Under the pieces are notes generated by a model that had not been told where the DNA came from, did not search any database, and saw only the letters and a program-made list of their open reading frames with translations. The translations under genes were made by a program, and so were the position numbers. Source: Morchella semilibera (Eukaryota; Ascomycota; Pezizomycetes; Pezizales; Morchellaceae). Taken from it: a stretch of 64,000 nucleotides of DNA. Positions 1 through 10,845 of this stretch are shown here, one piece after another (within the stretch, counting starts at the first letter, position 1; every line of letters begins with the position of its first letter). The DNA lies in the NCBI GenBank assembly GCA_009192285.1, contig WBVU01000009.1, forward strand, positions 372,001 to 436,000, given 5' to 3'.

Positions 1-41
1 TCAGGAGACTCTCAGGAGACCCGGGAGACTGTTGGGAGACT
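1..41 (+). repeat. Four short GGAGAC repeats at the window edge
   Basis: The hexamer GGAGAC occurs at 4-9, 15-20, 24-29 and 35-40, spaced 9-11 nt. It lies in the retrotransposon, in a region open in a frame different from the integrase frame. It may be a small local expansion in the linker before the integrase. Confidence 0.5.
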
Positions 42-92
42 CCAGTCACAAGTTGAGTTTGCTGATGTTTACCAAAGGAAGGAGATGAGAGA

Positions 93-1666
93 TTGGAACA
101 ACAAAGTCGAGTGATTTTAAAGAGGGAGAATTTAGATGCAAAGATAAGTTTGTTAGCGGCCTCTTTGTCAAATGAACCCGCTGAAGGATCGTCTCCCGTA
201 CTTGATTTGTTTAACAAAGCTTACCAGAGTGATAGCTTTCCAAATAAAATTCTATCCATGCTCCGAAATGGCGTTCAACAATCGAAAGAGATCTCGTTGG
301 CTGAGTGCAAGGAGAGCGAGGAGGGGCTATTGCTTTACCGGAATACTCTTTATGTCCCTAATTTTGATGAACTTAAGCTCTACCTGCTACGGGAGTATCA
401 TGATAAACCCTCTGCTGGACATCCTGGACGATCAAAGACTTTGGAACTTCTCAGCCGGGAATATTATTGGCCGACCATGCGGAAATATACAGACCGCTAT
501 GTCCAGAATTGCCATACCTGTCGGCGAAGCAAGACGAACCATAATCCCCTACAAGGAGTTCTGCGCCCTCTATCGGTGCCCAAAGGACCTTGGACGGATG
601 TCACGATGGATTTTGTAACAGGACTTCCGGAGAGTCAGGGATTTAATGCCATTCTAGTAGTGGTGGATCGGTTGACAAAGATGAAGCATTTGATTCCTAC
701 GACGGAGAATGTTAATGCCAGGGATCTGTCTCGTCTATACCTGGAACAGGTATGGAAGTTACATGGGCTACCAGAGACTATTGTCTCCGATCGAGGGACA
801 CAGTTTACTGCTGAATTTTGGAAAGTTCTCTGTGAACGGCTGGAAATTGCCCCTCGTTACTCCACCGCATTTCATCCTCAGACCGATGGACAAACAGAAA
901 GGACCAATGCGATTATGGAACAGTACCTCCGAAGTTATGTATCATATCAACAGGATAACTGGGTGGATTTTTTACCTCTGGCTGAATTTGCTACCAATAA
1001 TCATATCTCCGAAACTACTAATATGTCCCCCTTTCAGGCTAACTATGGGAGACATCCGAGGATGACATTCGGACCTTTACAGCACGGACAGACGGTGAAC
1101 GAGGATCAGGCTAATGGGTTGGCACGGGAGATGTCCCAAGTGTTTGATTTCCTGAAAAGTGAAATGTTTAGGGCGCAGAAGATACAGGAGGAGATGGCCA
1201 ACTTACACCGAATTCCGGCACCTCGATATGCGGTTGGCGATTTTGTCTGGCTCTCGACTCGAAATATTGAAACGAAACGACCCTCGAAAAACTTGACTGG
1301 AAACAAATTGGTCCCTATCCGGTCAAACGAATTGTGAGTCCTTATGCCTACGAGGTGGAATTACCTGCCTCTATGAAAATACATCCGGTATTTCATGTTT
1401 CATTATTATCGCCGACAGTTGGAGATCCTGTTCCCGGACAAATTGTTGAACCACCCCCACCGGTGGAAGTTGAAGGAGAGATTGAATGGGAAGTAGCGGA
1501 GATATTGGATTCGCGGAAGAGAGGGCGAAGGGTGGAGTACTTGGTTAGATATGTTGGATATGAAGAACCGTCCTGGCAACCCTCGGGTGATTTGGAGCAT
1601 AGTCCTGATATTAGGGAAGCATTTCACGACCAATATCCTTCGAAACCTCGGCCTATCAGGAGCTAG
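93..1666 (+). pseudogene. Retrotransposon integrase plus chromodomain, broken by a frameshift
   Basis: Integrase lies in one frame (93 to about 1290). The zinc-binding residues H103, H110, C140 and C143 fit an HHCC finger, and the catalytic triad is D173 (in MDFVTG), D233 (in SDRGTQF) and E269 (in GQTERTN). The frame then reads about 15 foreign residues to a stop at 1337. The expected linker and chromodomain (motifs WEVAEILDSR, VEYLVRYVGY) continue in another frame from about 1290 to 1666. The switch falls at an A-run (1287-1291), which fits loss of one A. This is the polyprotein 3' end rather than a host gene. Alternatives are a sequencing error in the homopolymer or programmed frameshifting, the latter unlikely at this place in a chromovirus. 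Confidence 0.85.
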
Positions 1667-4360
1667 GCCCTTGGAGGGGACCTGATCTGTCCCGGCGTCT
1701 TGGCATTTGTCCCGATAGTTTGGTAGGTGATGTACGGTTGTGGTTGTTAGGGAAATGTTAAGCGAGAGCGGGGAGTGCGAGGTGGAGGCTGTCGTCATTA
1801 GATTCTGGGAGGTTCGATGGCGTGATGGATTGGTAATGAAGAATAGCGGAAATGGTGGGGAGGATTACGAGGTGTGGTAGTAACAGGTTTCTATGAGGTT
1901 CTACGAGCGGAGGTGTGAGTCATATTGGACTAGTGGAGGAGGTGTGTTAAATAGCGGGGATAGATGTTTTCCTTAGTTCTTTCTTTCTTTTCTCTTCGTC
2001 TCGTCTTCCTGTTATCTCGGTACATAGGAATCTACTCCTATTTCTAAGCTATAGCCTCTCGTACCAAAGACTCGGTCCTCTGACCAGAGGAAACTCATAG
2101 TATCCCTCATCGTTCTCGTTGAGGCCCCTTCGGTCCTCACTCTCTCTGCTCTGTGCTCCTGTGCCCTGGCCCTTGCCCTTGCCTTTGTCTTCGCCGGTGC
2201 TTGTGCTTGTGCCTGCCTGACGTTGTCCCTGTCTTCATCGGTCCCCTCGTCGAGTACACTGTGCTCCTCGAGTCCCTCTGCGTCATCATTGTCATCTTCT
2301 TCTTTGCGTCGGGTTACTCCGTCACAGATTGCCTCTCTAGTTAATTCCCTACCAGAACGTGTTAAGGCAGTCCGCACTGTGAATGGTGGCCATACAAAAT
2401 ATTGATAGTTTTTCACTTTTCCTTAGCCACTCGTTCATGTATACTAGGAAAATCATACTCGCTTAGTTTTAAGACAAACCCTGACCGTCCGATCACCTTA
2501 TGCCGGAGCCTTGTATGTAGTACCTACAAAGTGCAACGTCACACGATATCACTCAGGGTACGAGTGGGCTGCGGTGATTCCATGGAAAAAAAAAAAAAAG
2601 AAAAAGAGAGAAAAAGAAAAGCAGTTTGAATTTCGCTATCGATGTATCTATGTACCTAACTGATTTGCCCTAAAGTAGTATCTGTCCTGACAATGACATC
2701 AGAGTGGTCAAGGCGGGCACCTCTAGTCGGAGGCGCCTACAGGTACATAGCGTACACCTTCTATCCCATGATGCTTGGCCGACCACCCTAGACACTCTGA
2801 ACTCAGTTGACCTGACGTGTTGTGTTTCATTCAGGGTATATAAAAAGGGCGAGTCCCCTTCCCCCCCTCTCTCGCTCGATTCGTAATCCCAATTCACCAC
2901 CCCATCGCCAAATCTATCGCCCTCGAGATGAAAACACCTAAGTTTCCTGCCCTAGCGAATGAAGCATAGTCTAGGGTGCAATCATAATTCCTCTTATCTA
3001 TTCTAGCTGAGCTGTGCCCCCCCGATGGTGCATAGCGCTGTTTAACCACGGCGTGATGGAAATATACCATATTCCTTTAATTCCAGATCTTAGCTTACTG
3101 GATCGATCATGGCCGTACTGGCAAGGTTGCCCTATGGTGTTTTCTCTGGCAACAGGTGTTGTTGGTATCGGTAAATGGTTGGTTCTGATGAGTTGTGATA
3201 TCCATGCGTTGTTGTAAGTCGCTTTCTATCTAATGGTGCTCGTCGTCGTTGATTAATGTTTTATACGGAGCGGGTGTTTGTGCAGTCTTCGGTGGGGGCA
3301 TCAGGCAAAGACTATTTTTGACGAGTGCGTACCATCCAGGAGACCTCCAAAGATCCGTTCTGGTGGATTGAAGCCCCATTTCCCACCTACTAAATGAGGT
3401 CAATCAGAACAGGGTTGTCTACAAGCCCCCGTTCTCCCAAATGGCCCTAAGTAGAATATCCTTTCATCTATAAACAGTATCGGCAGCTTTACAACCCTTC
3501 CAAAAATTGGAGGGGGGGGGTCATCTTATGCGTGGGAATCTCTTCATTTCCGACGGTTCCTTATCTACGAGCCCAGAGAAAGGGGGTGCTAGTATACCTA
3601 CTGTGCACCAGTCTTGGTCTGCTGGTGGTAAACCGTCGGTGGGGGAGCTCTACTCGCGGCGGGCAATCCATACCTGCTACGAGTAGGTAGCGAGCTTTTC
3701 GAAAAAAAGTAAATATCTCTAGTGAATAGATTGGTCAACTCACCCGTTTGTTGAATCGGTCGCTATTTTTCCGGGCAGTTAATCGAGTTGTATCCGCTCG
3801 AGTGAAACTAAGCGTCTAAACCCGCAGAAGAAGAAGATTTCTTAAAGTTAGTTGCCAGGAATTGACCAACTCTGATAGGTAACTCGGGTCAAACTGCTGC
3901 CAGTAGGCTATGGGTTAGATAATTGTTCTTCAGTCGCCTCAAAACGGCCACGGCATTCTATCCTATTCCCGCGGAGTGGCCTGAAATAAAAGGATTACAA
4001 TACGGAGTGACACAGTGTGAAAGGTATTGTAATGAAAAATCGCTCTCTGGTTCATTCCGCACTCAATAATGTTATGGTAACCCTCTTTATCATGAGATTT
4101 GCGCTGTCCCGTTGAGTTTCACTAATACAATTGCGGCAGCAATATATATATTCGACAGGCCAAGACAACAATGTCTCAAACGGATTCCCCTCTTTGTTTC
4201 GGTCAACACATTTCAGATGCCCGTCTAGTCAATGGCAGCCGGTGGACTACGCTTTCGGCCGACGGTTTCTTCCGCGTTGCGTGCATGCATGTGGACACAA
4301 CCGCAGATGCCGGAGACGAGTCGTCGACAACTCAAGCCCCAACAGTATGTTTGTCTACCA
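1667..4360. other. Non-coding stretch: probable LTR remains, then gene-free DNA
   Basis: About 1.68-2.4 kb directly follows the chromodomain stop and is probably the 3' LTR or its decayed remains. It is pyrimidine-rich (CTTTCTTTCTT near 1978, CCTTGCCCTTGCC near 2172), but I found no TG...CA ends or target duplication. A 13-A run lies near 2586-2598. From 2.9 to 4.36 kb I see no gene; the open frames are short, lack splice continuity and show no recognisable motif. Confidence 0.5.
2837..2846 (+). promoter_or_regulatory. Strong TATA box without an assigned gene
   Basis: TATATAAAAA is followed by a pyrimidine-rich stretch, a C/A-rich leader and an ATG at 2928, the usual look of a fungal core promoter and 5' UTR. 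The ATG opens only a 13-codon frame ending at 2969. No spliced continuation was convincing, so this may drive a non-coding RNA, be a remnant, or be chance. Confidence 0.35.
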
Positions 4361-4486
4361 TACTCGTAGTGTCCTGACATTTTTGAACGCGACTAATATT
4401 GCATACCACACAAAAATATGCCAAGCCTCTGATTTTTGGTGTATGCAATAGCAGCCCAGTTCAAAAACGTCAGGACACTACGAGTA
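4361..4486. repeat. 126-bp foldback element with TA ends (MITE-like)
   Basis: The arms 4361-4388 and 4459-4486 are inverted copies with 27 of 28 positions matching. A second short inverted pair (TTGCATACC / GGTGTATGCAA) extends the symmetry inwards. Both ends are TA, as expected for Tc1/mariner-type MITEs that duplicate TA. It overlaps only spurious reading frames. A transcribed hairpin is the alternative. Confidence 0.65.
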
Positions 4487-6005
4487 CATCGAGATTGGTG
4501 CGCTTCGCGTTGATAGGGCCCGGGTAGGAGAGCCGCAAGTAAGGTACAAAAGAAGCTTCTTTTGACGTCGGTTTGTTGGTGTGTTTGTTGGTATAGCGGT
4601 GGGAGCTATAGGTGGGGGATGTGGATGTGGAGATCTTGCACACACACAGCAACGGATGTCTTGGAGGAGTGAGCGGTGAGTGTCTTGGGTGCTTGATGCC
4701 CCTGAATTGAATTGTAGAGTAGGTAATACGTACCCTTACGATAGGTAGGTAGGGTTTCTGGTTGTCGGGTGGATCAAGAGGTGGATGGATAACGTTGTAA
4801 TTGGTATTTGGGGACGTCATAAGGAGGAGACCTGTGCAGATAGATGGAGTAGCAATAACATTTCTCCTTTCTCTTTTCTTTATTTTTTTTACTGTAGTTT
4901 CTGTTGAGTGAATGAGTTTGGTTTCGAGGGGCGATGGCGAAGGGTGCGGTGTTGATGATGTCAAAGGGAGGTCGAGATGTTGCAATTGACGGAGCTTGCG
5001 TTACCATTTGGGCATGGCGGCTCGATTATTTGTATGTCAACAGGCAAGCCACAGTTCCCTAGTGTAACCAGCATATCCCTGCGAAAGTACTAAGAAAACC
5101 CAATTGGGATCTGGACGGGCCAGGGGCGATGATCTTATGCAGGTTGCTTTCGTGTTAACGACTGAGCAGAGAGATCTATCGTCAGGAGGGGGTTTGTGAT
5201 CTGGAATAGATTTACATAGGTATGTCAATCAACTCATATATATCTACGGATGTTTACGACTTGGTTTACTCCACAAAGACGGGAAGCTAAGGGCTTCGGG
5301 GGCGCAGAAAGACGTGGACTGGTGTTCAGGTTCCGTCAATAAACAATTCACCGAGAGACGAGACGTACGGCCCCGGATTTTGTGGGCCCAATTGTCTTGC
5401 AAGTGGCCATTGTGGCGGGGCACGGACTGCGGCTGGGAGATCTTCAGGAGTCTGTATTCTGCTCTGGGAAATTCATCAATTGAGGGAAATGTCGAGTTGT
5501 ATGTATACGTAGGATTGGTGGTGATCAGAGGTAAGTATAGTTACTCTAATTAATAATGTAGGTACAATACAACGTGCTTCTACTAATTACGTACATGGGG
5601 TACCTGCGTAGTCTGATACTCCAGTAATTGCATAGGATGTAGGTGCTCTTACATAGGAGTACTTTGAGTTGTTTGTGTGAACTCTGCTCAGAGCCTAGTC
5701 TACCAGCTCATCCTCTGCGCCGAGATGTTCTACATACCGTCTACATCTGCCAAACTGGCTCTTTCGTTGGCTAGATGGTTGATCTTGGCCACCTTTGTGA
5801 ATCAGAATCACCGGAATCCTAACTGCACTGTCCTAGACAACTTTATCCTCCTCTTCGCTCGGGGGAGGCAGCTCAGTTGGGTAAAGCGGAATGAATAATC
5901 GTCTGTACCTACGTAACAATACCAAGACGTATCAATTGGGGAGGGTGGTGTAGAGGCTTGATATGATATTGGGGGGCGGGGGGCTTCATGGCCATGACAT
6001 TACTG
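4487..6005. other. Gene-free interval
   Basis: No convincing gene is seen. Reading frames are short, with no domain motif or splice-compatible chain. The right end (about 5.95-6.0 kb) is the upstream region of the secreted-protein gene and holds G-rich runs. Confidence 0.5.
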
Positions 6006-6011
6006 TATAAA
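6006..6011 (+). promoter_or_regulatory. TATA box of the secreted-protein gene
   Basis: TATAAA stands 117-122 nt before the ATG at 6128. It is followed by a CT-rich stretch and a C/A-rich leader ending in ACACA before ATG, a typical fungal start context. Confidence 0.65.
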
Positions 6012-6127
6012 GCGCCCCCCGAATCCGCCTCTTCTTCAGCATCCTCAGCAGTCTCTTTCTCCCTTTACGATACAAGTCCCTGAATACTTCTCCACAGGCC
6101 GACAAACACTTTAATATCTAATACACA

Positions 6128-7177
6128 ATGCGTACTTCAAGCATGAAGCTCACTTCCCTCCTTCTCTCTCTTATGCTGGCTAGCGGTGTCCTCGCTGCCC
6201 CTGTACCGGCACCCCCCTCCGGCGTCCCCGGCCTCAACACGGATTCACTCACGCTCGGTAGCCCTGTGGTTGACGACAGAGCTCCTGGCACCATGAATAA
6301 GGTCAATGATGGTCTCAAGGGGGGCGTGAAACCCCCTACAGAAGAACCAGCCGACCCTCTCACCGCAACAACTCAGAAGGCCGCAGAGGGTGACCCTAAC
6401 GCCGCGAACGGACTTCATCGCCGCATAATCCCCGAAGACGCCGCAGGCGTGGACCAAGAGGGTATCGACGCCGCTATCGCGGATGCCCTGCAGCTGAGTG
6501 GCGCCTTCATCAAGCGCTCTGGTGTCCCTCCTCAAGTGGCTGGTGCGGCTGCCATCGCAGACGGTACTATCGACAGGGTTAAGAAGGACGGGCCGAACAA
6601 CATCAGTGCCCCTCCTATTGGCAAGCGCACAGCCGGTCCTCCAGCACTCAGCCATGCGGGAATCAACGACGAGATCACCCGAGCTTCGGGGCGAAGTGGC
6701 AAGCGCTCTCCCAACGGCCCTGTTGATGCCACTCTTTTGTCGGACTCTCTTGTCGCGGGTCAAGATGTGGGAGGAGCCGCCAATGGGAATGGCGCACCGG
6801 GATCTGATATTGTTGGAGCCGCCACCTCCGGTGTCGCGGGTGAAAGGGCGGGAGAAGTCGCCAATGGGAATGGGAACACACCGGGATCTGGTATTGTTGG
6901 AGCCGCCACCTCCGGTCTCACGAGACGCGAGAGCCCCGAGAAGTGCGTTAAGGGCGTGCAGGAAGGCGTCAACTGCGTCGTTGCGGAGGTCAACCCCAAC
7001 GAGATCAACAAACTTAACGAAGTCCCCAAGGGTGCCACATCTGGCCCTACTACGGGGAGCCCTGAGTTTGCTGGCGTCTCGAGCCCAGCTTCTGGTGCTG
7101 CGAATGGAGCTACCGGTGGAGTGCCTAAGGCCGGTGATGTGACCAAAATCGCCGACGGTGCTACTAAGAGTCCTTAA
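6128..7177 (+). CDS. Secreted Ala/Gly-rich protein with multiple dibasic (Kex2-type) sites
   Basis: Single-exon, 349 aa. A signal peptide is clear: basic start, hydrophobic core (SLLLSLMLASG), likely cleavage after VLA at residue 23. The mature part is rich in A, G, P, N and S with almost no cysteine (C273 and C283 only). Dibasic sites lie at about 99 (RR), 130 (KR), 153 (KK), 167 (KR), 193 (KR) and 267 (RR); three have the form xKR after a small residue, the classical Kex2 signature. Residues about 214-236 and 243-265 are an imperfect tandem repeat containing NGNG and IVGAATSG, visible also in the DNA. I do not recognise a family. It could be a Kex2-processed pro-protein, a cell-wall protein or an effector. 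TATA box and leader support the start; ATG 6143 (Met6) is an alternative. Confidence 0.75.
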   Translation: MRTSSMKLTSLLLSLMLASGVLAAPVPAPPSGVPGLNTDSLTLGSPVVDDRAPGTMNKVNDGLKGGVKPPTEEPADPLTATTQKAAEGDPNAANGLHRRIIPEDAAGVDQEGIDAAIADALQLSGAFIKRSGVPPQVAGAAAIADGTIDRVKKDGPNNISAPPIGKRTAGPPALSHAGINDEITRASGRSGKRSPNGPVDATLLSDSLVAGQDVGGAANGNGAPGSDIVGAATSGVAGERAGEVANGNGNTPGSGIVGAATSGLTRRESPEKCVKGVQEGVNCVVAEVNPNEINKLNEVPKGATSGPTTGSPEFAGVSSPASGAANGATGGVPKAGDVTKIADGATKSP

Positions 7178-9028
7178 GAGTTGTGATTCGGATCTGGGTG
7201 GGGGGATTTGTTAATTATGGATGTATGATCATGTATTTAGTACGGGGTAAAAATGGGTAATAGCTGGGGACTTGCTTGTAGTGGAGAATAATAATAATAA
7301 TAATAAATAATCATAGTTATTGTTCTCAGAAACGTATCGTTTTCCTTTTTTGTTGAGCGAGTGAGTGAGTGATGTCCATGTGGTTCTAAGCTCAAGTCGT
7401 GATCTCTTTGGGGTGATAACTTAAGTAAATACATAACATTATGTTCGCTCAGGCCTTCTAGCCATACCTTTCCCCGCCCCGTTTGAGGATAATACTTCCT
7501 TTCCCTAAAAACAATATCAGTTGGCCCTCCTTCTAAGATTTACGAATAAGTCTAATGCCGCATTAATTCGTCTAAGCGGACTTTTACAGAAGATTAGGGG
7601 GCGTACAACAATTCTTTTGTGAAGGGGGCTATAAAAACAAAAAGGAAACGGAGTTATCCCGCTGCCATACAGACTTGCCCGCGAACTCCGTTTTGACGAG
7701 AAGGTTTATGTGAATGAATGGGGCACCAGGCCTGAACAGCAGGGGAGGGCAACTGTCGGGGACTGACAAAGAGCGCTATCTACGCCCCGGTGAGAGACAA
7801 GAGCAGGAGGGAGTACTTGGGTTTATTTATGTTTAATAGCGCCCGCGCTGTGTGCTGCCATCCGAGTGATCACCGATGATTGCTCTTAAGCCCCGCACCC
7901 AACCCATCGTGGAAGGTCCTAAAACCACGCGAATAGTATGGTGGATCTAGTTGAACGAACCCTATCTAAGAAACTACGAGTCCTTTCTCGATTGCCGTCT
8001 TGGGGTCTGCTGGCCTTCTGTGGGGGTTGCTTGAGATAATTGTACTTGAGATGATGAGAGGGGGTTGCGAGTCAAACCTCCCCTCCTTTATACTAGCTAC
8101 TACTTGTTACATCAACATGTGGTCACTTGGCTGTGACCGTCTACATGCGGGCGACAGCGGAGAGCCTACTCTACATACAGTGGAATAGTCACTCCCTCCA
8201 TTCGTTTTATAACGATTGCCATTCCTCTCGGAGGATACTAGCCCTCCGGCAACAACGCCAAAAATTTGAACTAACCCGAGCGCTGAATTATTACCATTGT
8301 CGGGCTTTGAGCTTACTCTGTAGTTATATAAGCACAGCCTCACTGAGAGGTTTGTGCCCAGCCCTCCCAGGCTGGCGTTCGACAAGTGTTCCGCCTAACA
8401 TACTTGCGGCTCCTAAGGCCTATGACCTACAATCTGTATTTTTCATAATCCAACTTGCATGACATGTAGGGCCTCTGGACCGAGTCCAAAGCCCGATGCA
8501 AGCCCAGGGAAAAGCGTTATAAAAGAAACCCTTGGATGCAAAAGGAGCTGCATCAAACCATGACACCGCCCAGGGCGAAGTGCCATTGAACCACCCGTAT
8601 TACAATAGGGACCTTCAGTTACATATACCGGGTTGAAGAGATAGATGGGCTAGAAATTTGGGGGAGGATTACCTTATACTGTGCCAAAAGCCACTGGGCG
8701 ATTTGCCTTTTTATTGAGTGAGTTCGTGGTCTGCGACTGAATTAAGGCCTGCGTACCACATGCTAAGGGCCCTCCCATGACCATAGCGGCGCCCAATTCC
8801 CTTTGAGGTGGGGCGCGGCTTTTGTTTTGTTAACTTGAGGAGATCAAGAATGTCCCTTTGAGCGGGTTTGGTGCGCAAGAATTGAGGGGTGGTAGTGCTA
8901 CCTCCGGCATGGTGATGCGATGTTGCGTGAGATGAGGGTTAGGTTTAGCTACCGAGTCTCGGTTGGTAATAGTCGCTTACAAAAACCTGTGGAGTCTCAT
9001 AACTACCAATCCAGTGGTTCATCGCATG
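7178..9028. other. Gene-free interval with an AAT microsatellite
   Basis: A short (TAA)n tract lies near 7288-7308, in the probable 3' UTR of the preceding gene. The rest of this 1.85-kb stretch shows no gene, long repeat or RNA that I can support. Confidence 0.5.
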
Positions 9029-9129
9029 GCCCTGTTGGTCTAGTGGTATGATTGTCGCTTCGGGTTTCCTCCCCGGGAATGCAAATTCTCAAATGTGACA
9101 GGTCTCCGGTTCGATCCCGGAATAGGGCC
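9029..9129 (+). tRNA. tRNA-Pro (anticodon CGG) with a 29-nt intron
   Basis: The acceptor strands GCCCTGT (9029-9035) and ATAGGGC (9122-9128) pair with one G.T, and the discriminator is C (9129), as in eukaryotic tRNA-Pro. The A box includes GGTCTAGTGG and the T arm is TCCGG-TTCGATC-CCGGA. The anticodon stem GTCGC / GTGAC flanks the loop TTCGGG|T, with CGG at 9061-9063. The intron occupies 9065-9093, between positions 37 and 38, the canonical nuclear site. The CCA end is not encoded. Confidence 0.93.
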
Positions 9130-9134
9130 CATTA

Positions 9135-9148
9135 TTTTTTTTTTTTTT
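9135..9148 (+). terminator. Pol III terminator of tRNA-Pro
   Basis: A run of 14 T begins 6 nt after the tRNA 3' end, a strong RNA polymerase III stop. Confidence 0.85.
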
Positions 9149-10845
9149 CGCTTTTTGTTTCCGGGACCCAAAGTACGCTTTCAAATTTTGTGCCCAAATA
9201 TCAAAAACCAGTCACCAAGAACTAAATATTTAGTTTGACTCAGAAGTTGTTGGCCTACACACTCCAATATAACTTCAAGATAATAAATACGCCCCGGATG
9301 GTCTAGCAATACTTATTCCTTTCCTTTGGGTGTTTGGTTAAACGTAGTCCCTAATACCATTGTATTAAGCCGCAATACCGTGACTCTTGCTATTGCTAGA
9401 ACAGGGTTCCGGGATAAAGAGTTGCCTAATCTGCAAGAAGGCTTTCCTGTTTATTCTTTCTTGTTTATATTACTTTACTCCCTTATTCAGATCCCCTATT
9501 TCTTTATTCGGACAAAATTTTCTTTATCCAGGTGGTGATTTTTTTTTTATTCTTTATGCAGAGGGTCATTTTCTCTATCTATAGAAAGAGAGCTATATCC
9601 AGAGACTAGAGCCATCACTCGTTCGTGTGCTCTCTTGGGTGGTCGTGCTGGGGGGTCCTGATGCCCTACCTGTCAGCTGGAGCCTATTGTTCGGTCGTAG
9701 GGCTCGAGATCAATAGAGAAATAAAACTGAAGCTTCCGGTCTACTTAGATGTTGGATATGTTTATGTGCTAAGAGTTTTGACTGACGACCGTCAGGATGC
9801 TGAGGGTTTTTTGCGGATGGGGGCGGAGGGGAGCTGGGTTTACTGGTACATATGTCCACCGGGGAGTCATCTATACGGTCCAGTGCTATCAGATTCGTAG
9901 TGTACATGTATTGGAGGAAGTTTACGAGAGTAAAGACAGCCTCAGCCTTCCATTTGATCACTAATCCCCCTACAATCTGATAAGCGTCATGCCATCATCA
10001 GTTTCCTCAATACTGGTTGGACGGATGGGGATCCGCACTTTACATGCTGCCTAAAGTGCGAGTTAGTATTATGGTGGAGGAGTGCTACAATGTCTGTGAG
10101 GGTACGTGTCTGCTCAATAAAAATTATATTATTCACACTTATCTGGTACTCCGTGTATGCATTGCATACTTACCTTCACAACGAAATTAAGCTTCCACCC
10201 CGGTCCCCTCCCCTCTTCTCTTCCCCTCCCCCATATTACTCAACTGCTCCTAAGAGATTAAAAAGCGGAGATAACAGAGGTTAGTTACTCTCTCCATCAT
10301 ATTGTCTGCCAAGCCGGATACGGCAGATCAGATAAGACACAACCAACCATCCGGGAATATCGGTATTCGGCCGATATTGTGTGTTTTTCTGCCGGGGTAG
10401 CCGTTACAGGTAATGCAATTCTACTTACACATACATCATCCATCATACGTGGGCCTCGAGAGGGTACATGATGTAGGTAAGTAGGTAAGCCAGAGTGAAA
10501 TTAGAAGTAATTGGGTAGGTTAAGGGGGGGGGGGGGAGCTGAACGATTTATAGCCGCGTAAGCATCACTAATTTGCTTTCTGGTTGTTGCTGTGCTTTTT
10601 GCTGCCAAGGCTCTCAGGGGAAAAGGGATGGATTTCTAACTGATTGATAAACCACCACGGGGGCACCACACAATATTCATTCACCCATTCACTGAGCAAC
10701 TTCACAACCGGGTAACGAGAAAAAGAAACATAAACATATAAATATAAAAAAAGGCTTATTCCTCCCCCCGTTTATAATTTCAATCTGATAAAGATCCTTC
10801 AACGATCAGATAACCAAACACCCACCCACATAACAACCAAACACA
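9149..10845. other. Gene-free interval with a poly(G) tract
   Basis: T-rich DNA (9.43-9.57 kb), then unremarkable sequence. A 13-G run lies near 10524-10536. The last 150 bp are C/A-rich and form the leader of the following gene. No gene was recognised. Confidence 0.5.

Larger units (their letters stand above)
1..1740 (+). mobile_element. 3' part of a Ty3/gypsy LTR retrotransposon (chromovirus type), degraded
   Basis: The window opens inside an LTR retrotransposon. Going 3' there is an integrase (HHCC zinc finger and DDE core), then a chromodomain, then a stop at 1666 and a purine-rich stretch near 1670-1683 that could be the polypurine tract before the 3' LTR. The order integrase-chromodomain-end is that of Ty3/gypsy chromoviruses, whose chromodomain steers integration. 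Gag, protease, reverse transcriptase and RNase H would lie before base 1. At the left edge a different frame is open until a stop at 112-114, while the integrase frame has a stop near 54, so at least one more frame break lies near 93-114. I could not fix the LTR ends. The element is very probably inactive. Confidence 0.85.

Noticed and set aside
4131-4451. Open frames over 4131-4451 as a gene
   Set aside because: They run into the foldback element, lack any motif, and have no splice-compatible continuation.
4470-5007. Minus-strand frame of 171 residues as a gene
   Set aside because: Composition follows simple T/C-rich DNA; the frame starts in the foldback arm and shows no domain or conserved-looking pattern.
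6245-7146. Long antisense frames over the secreted-protein gene
   Set aside because: They are shadows of the GC-rich coding strand; only the plus frame has a signal peptide, TATA box and leader.
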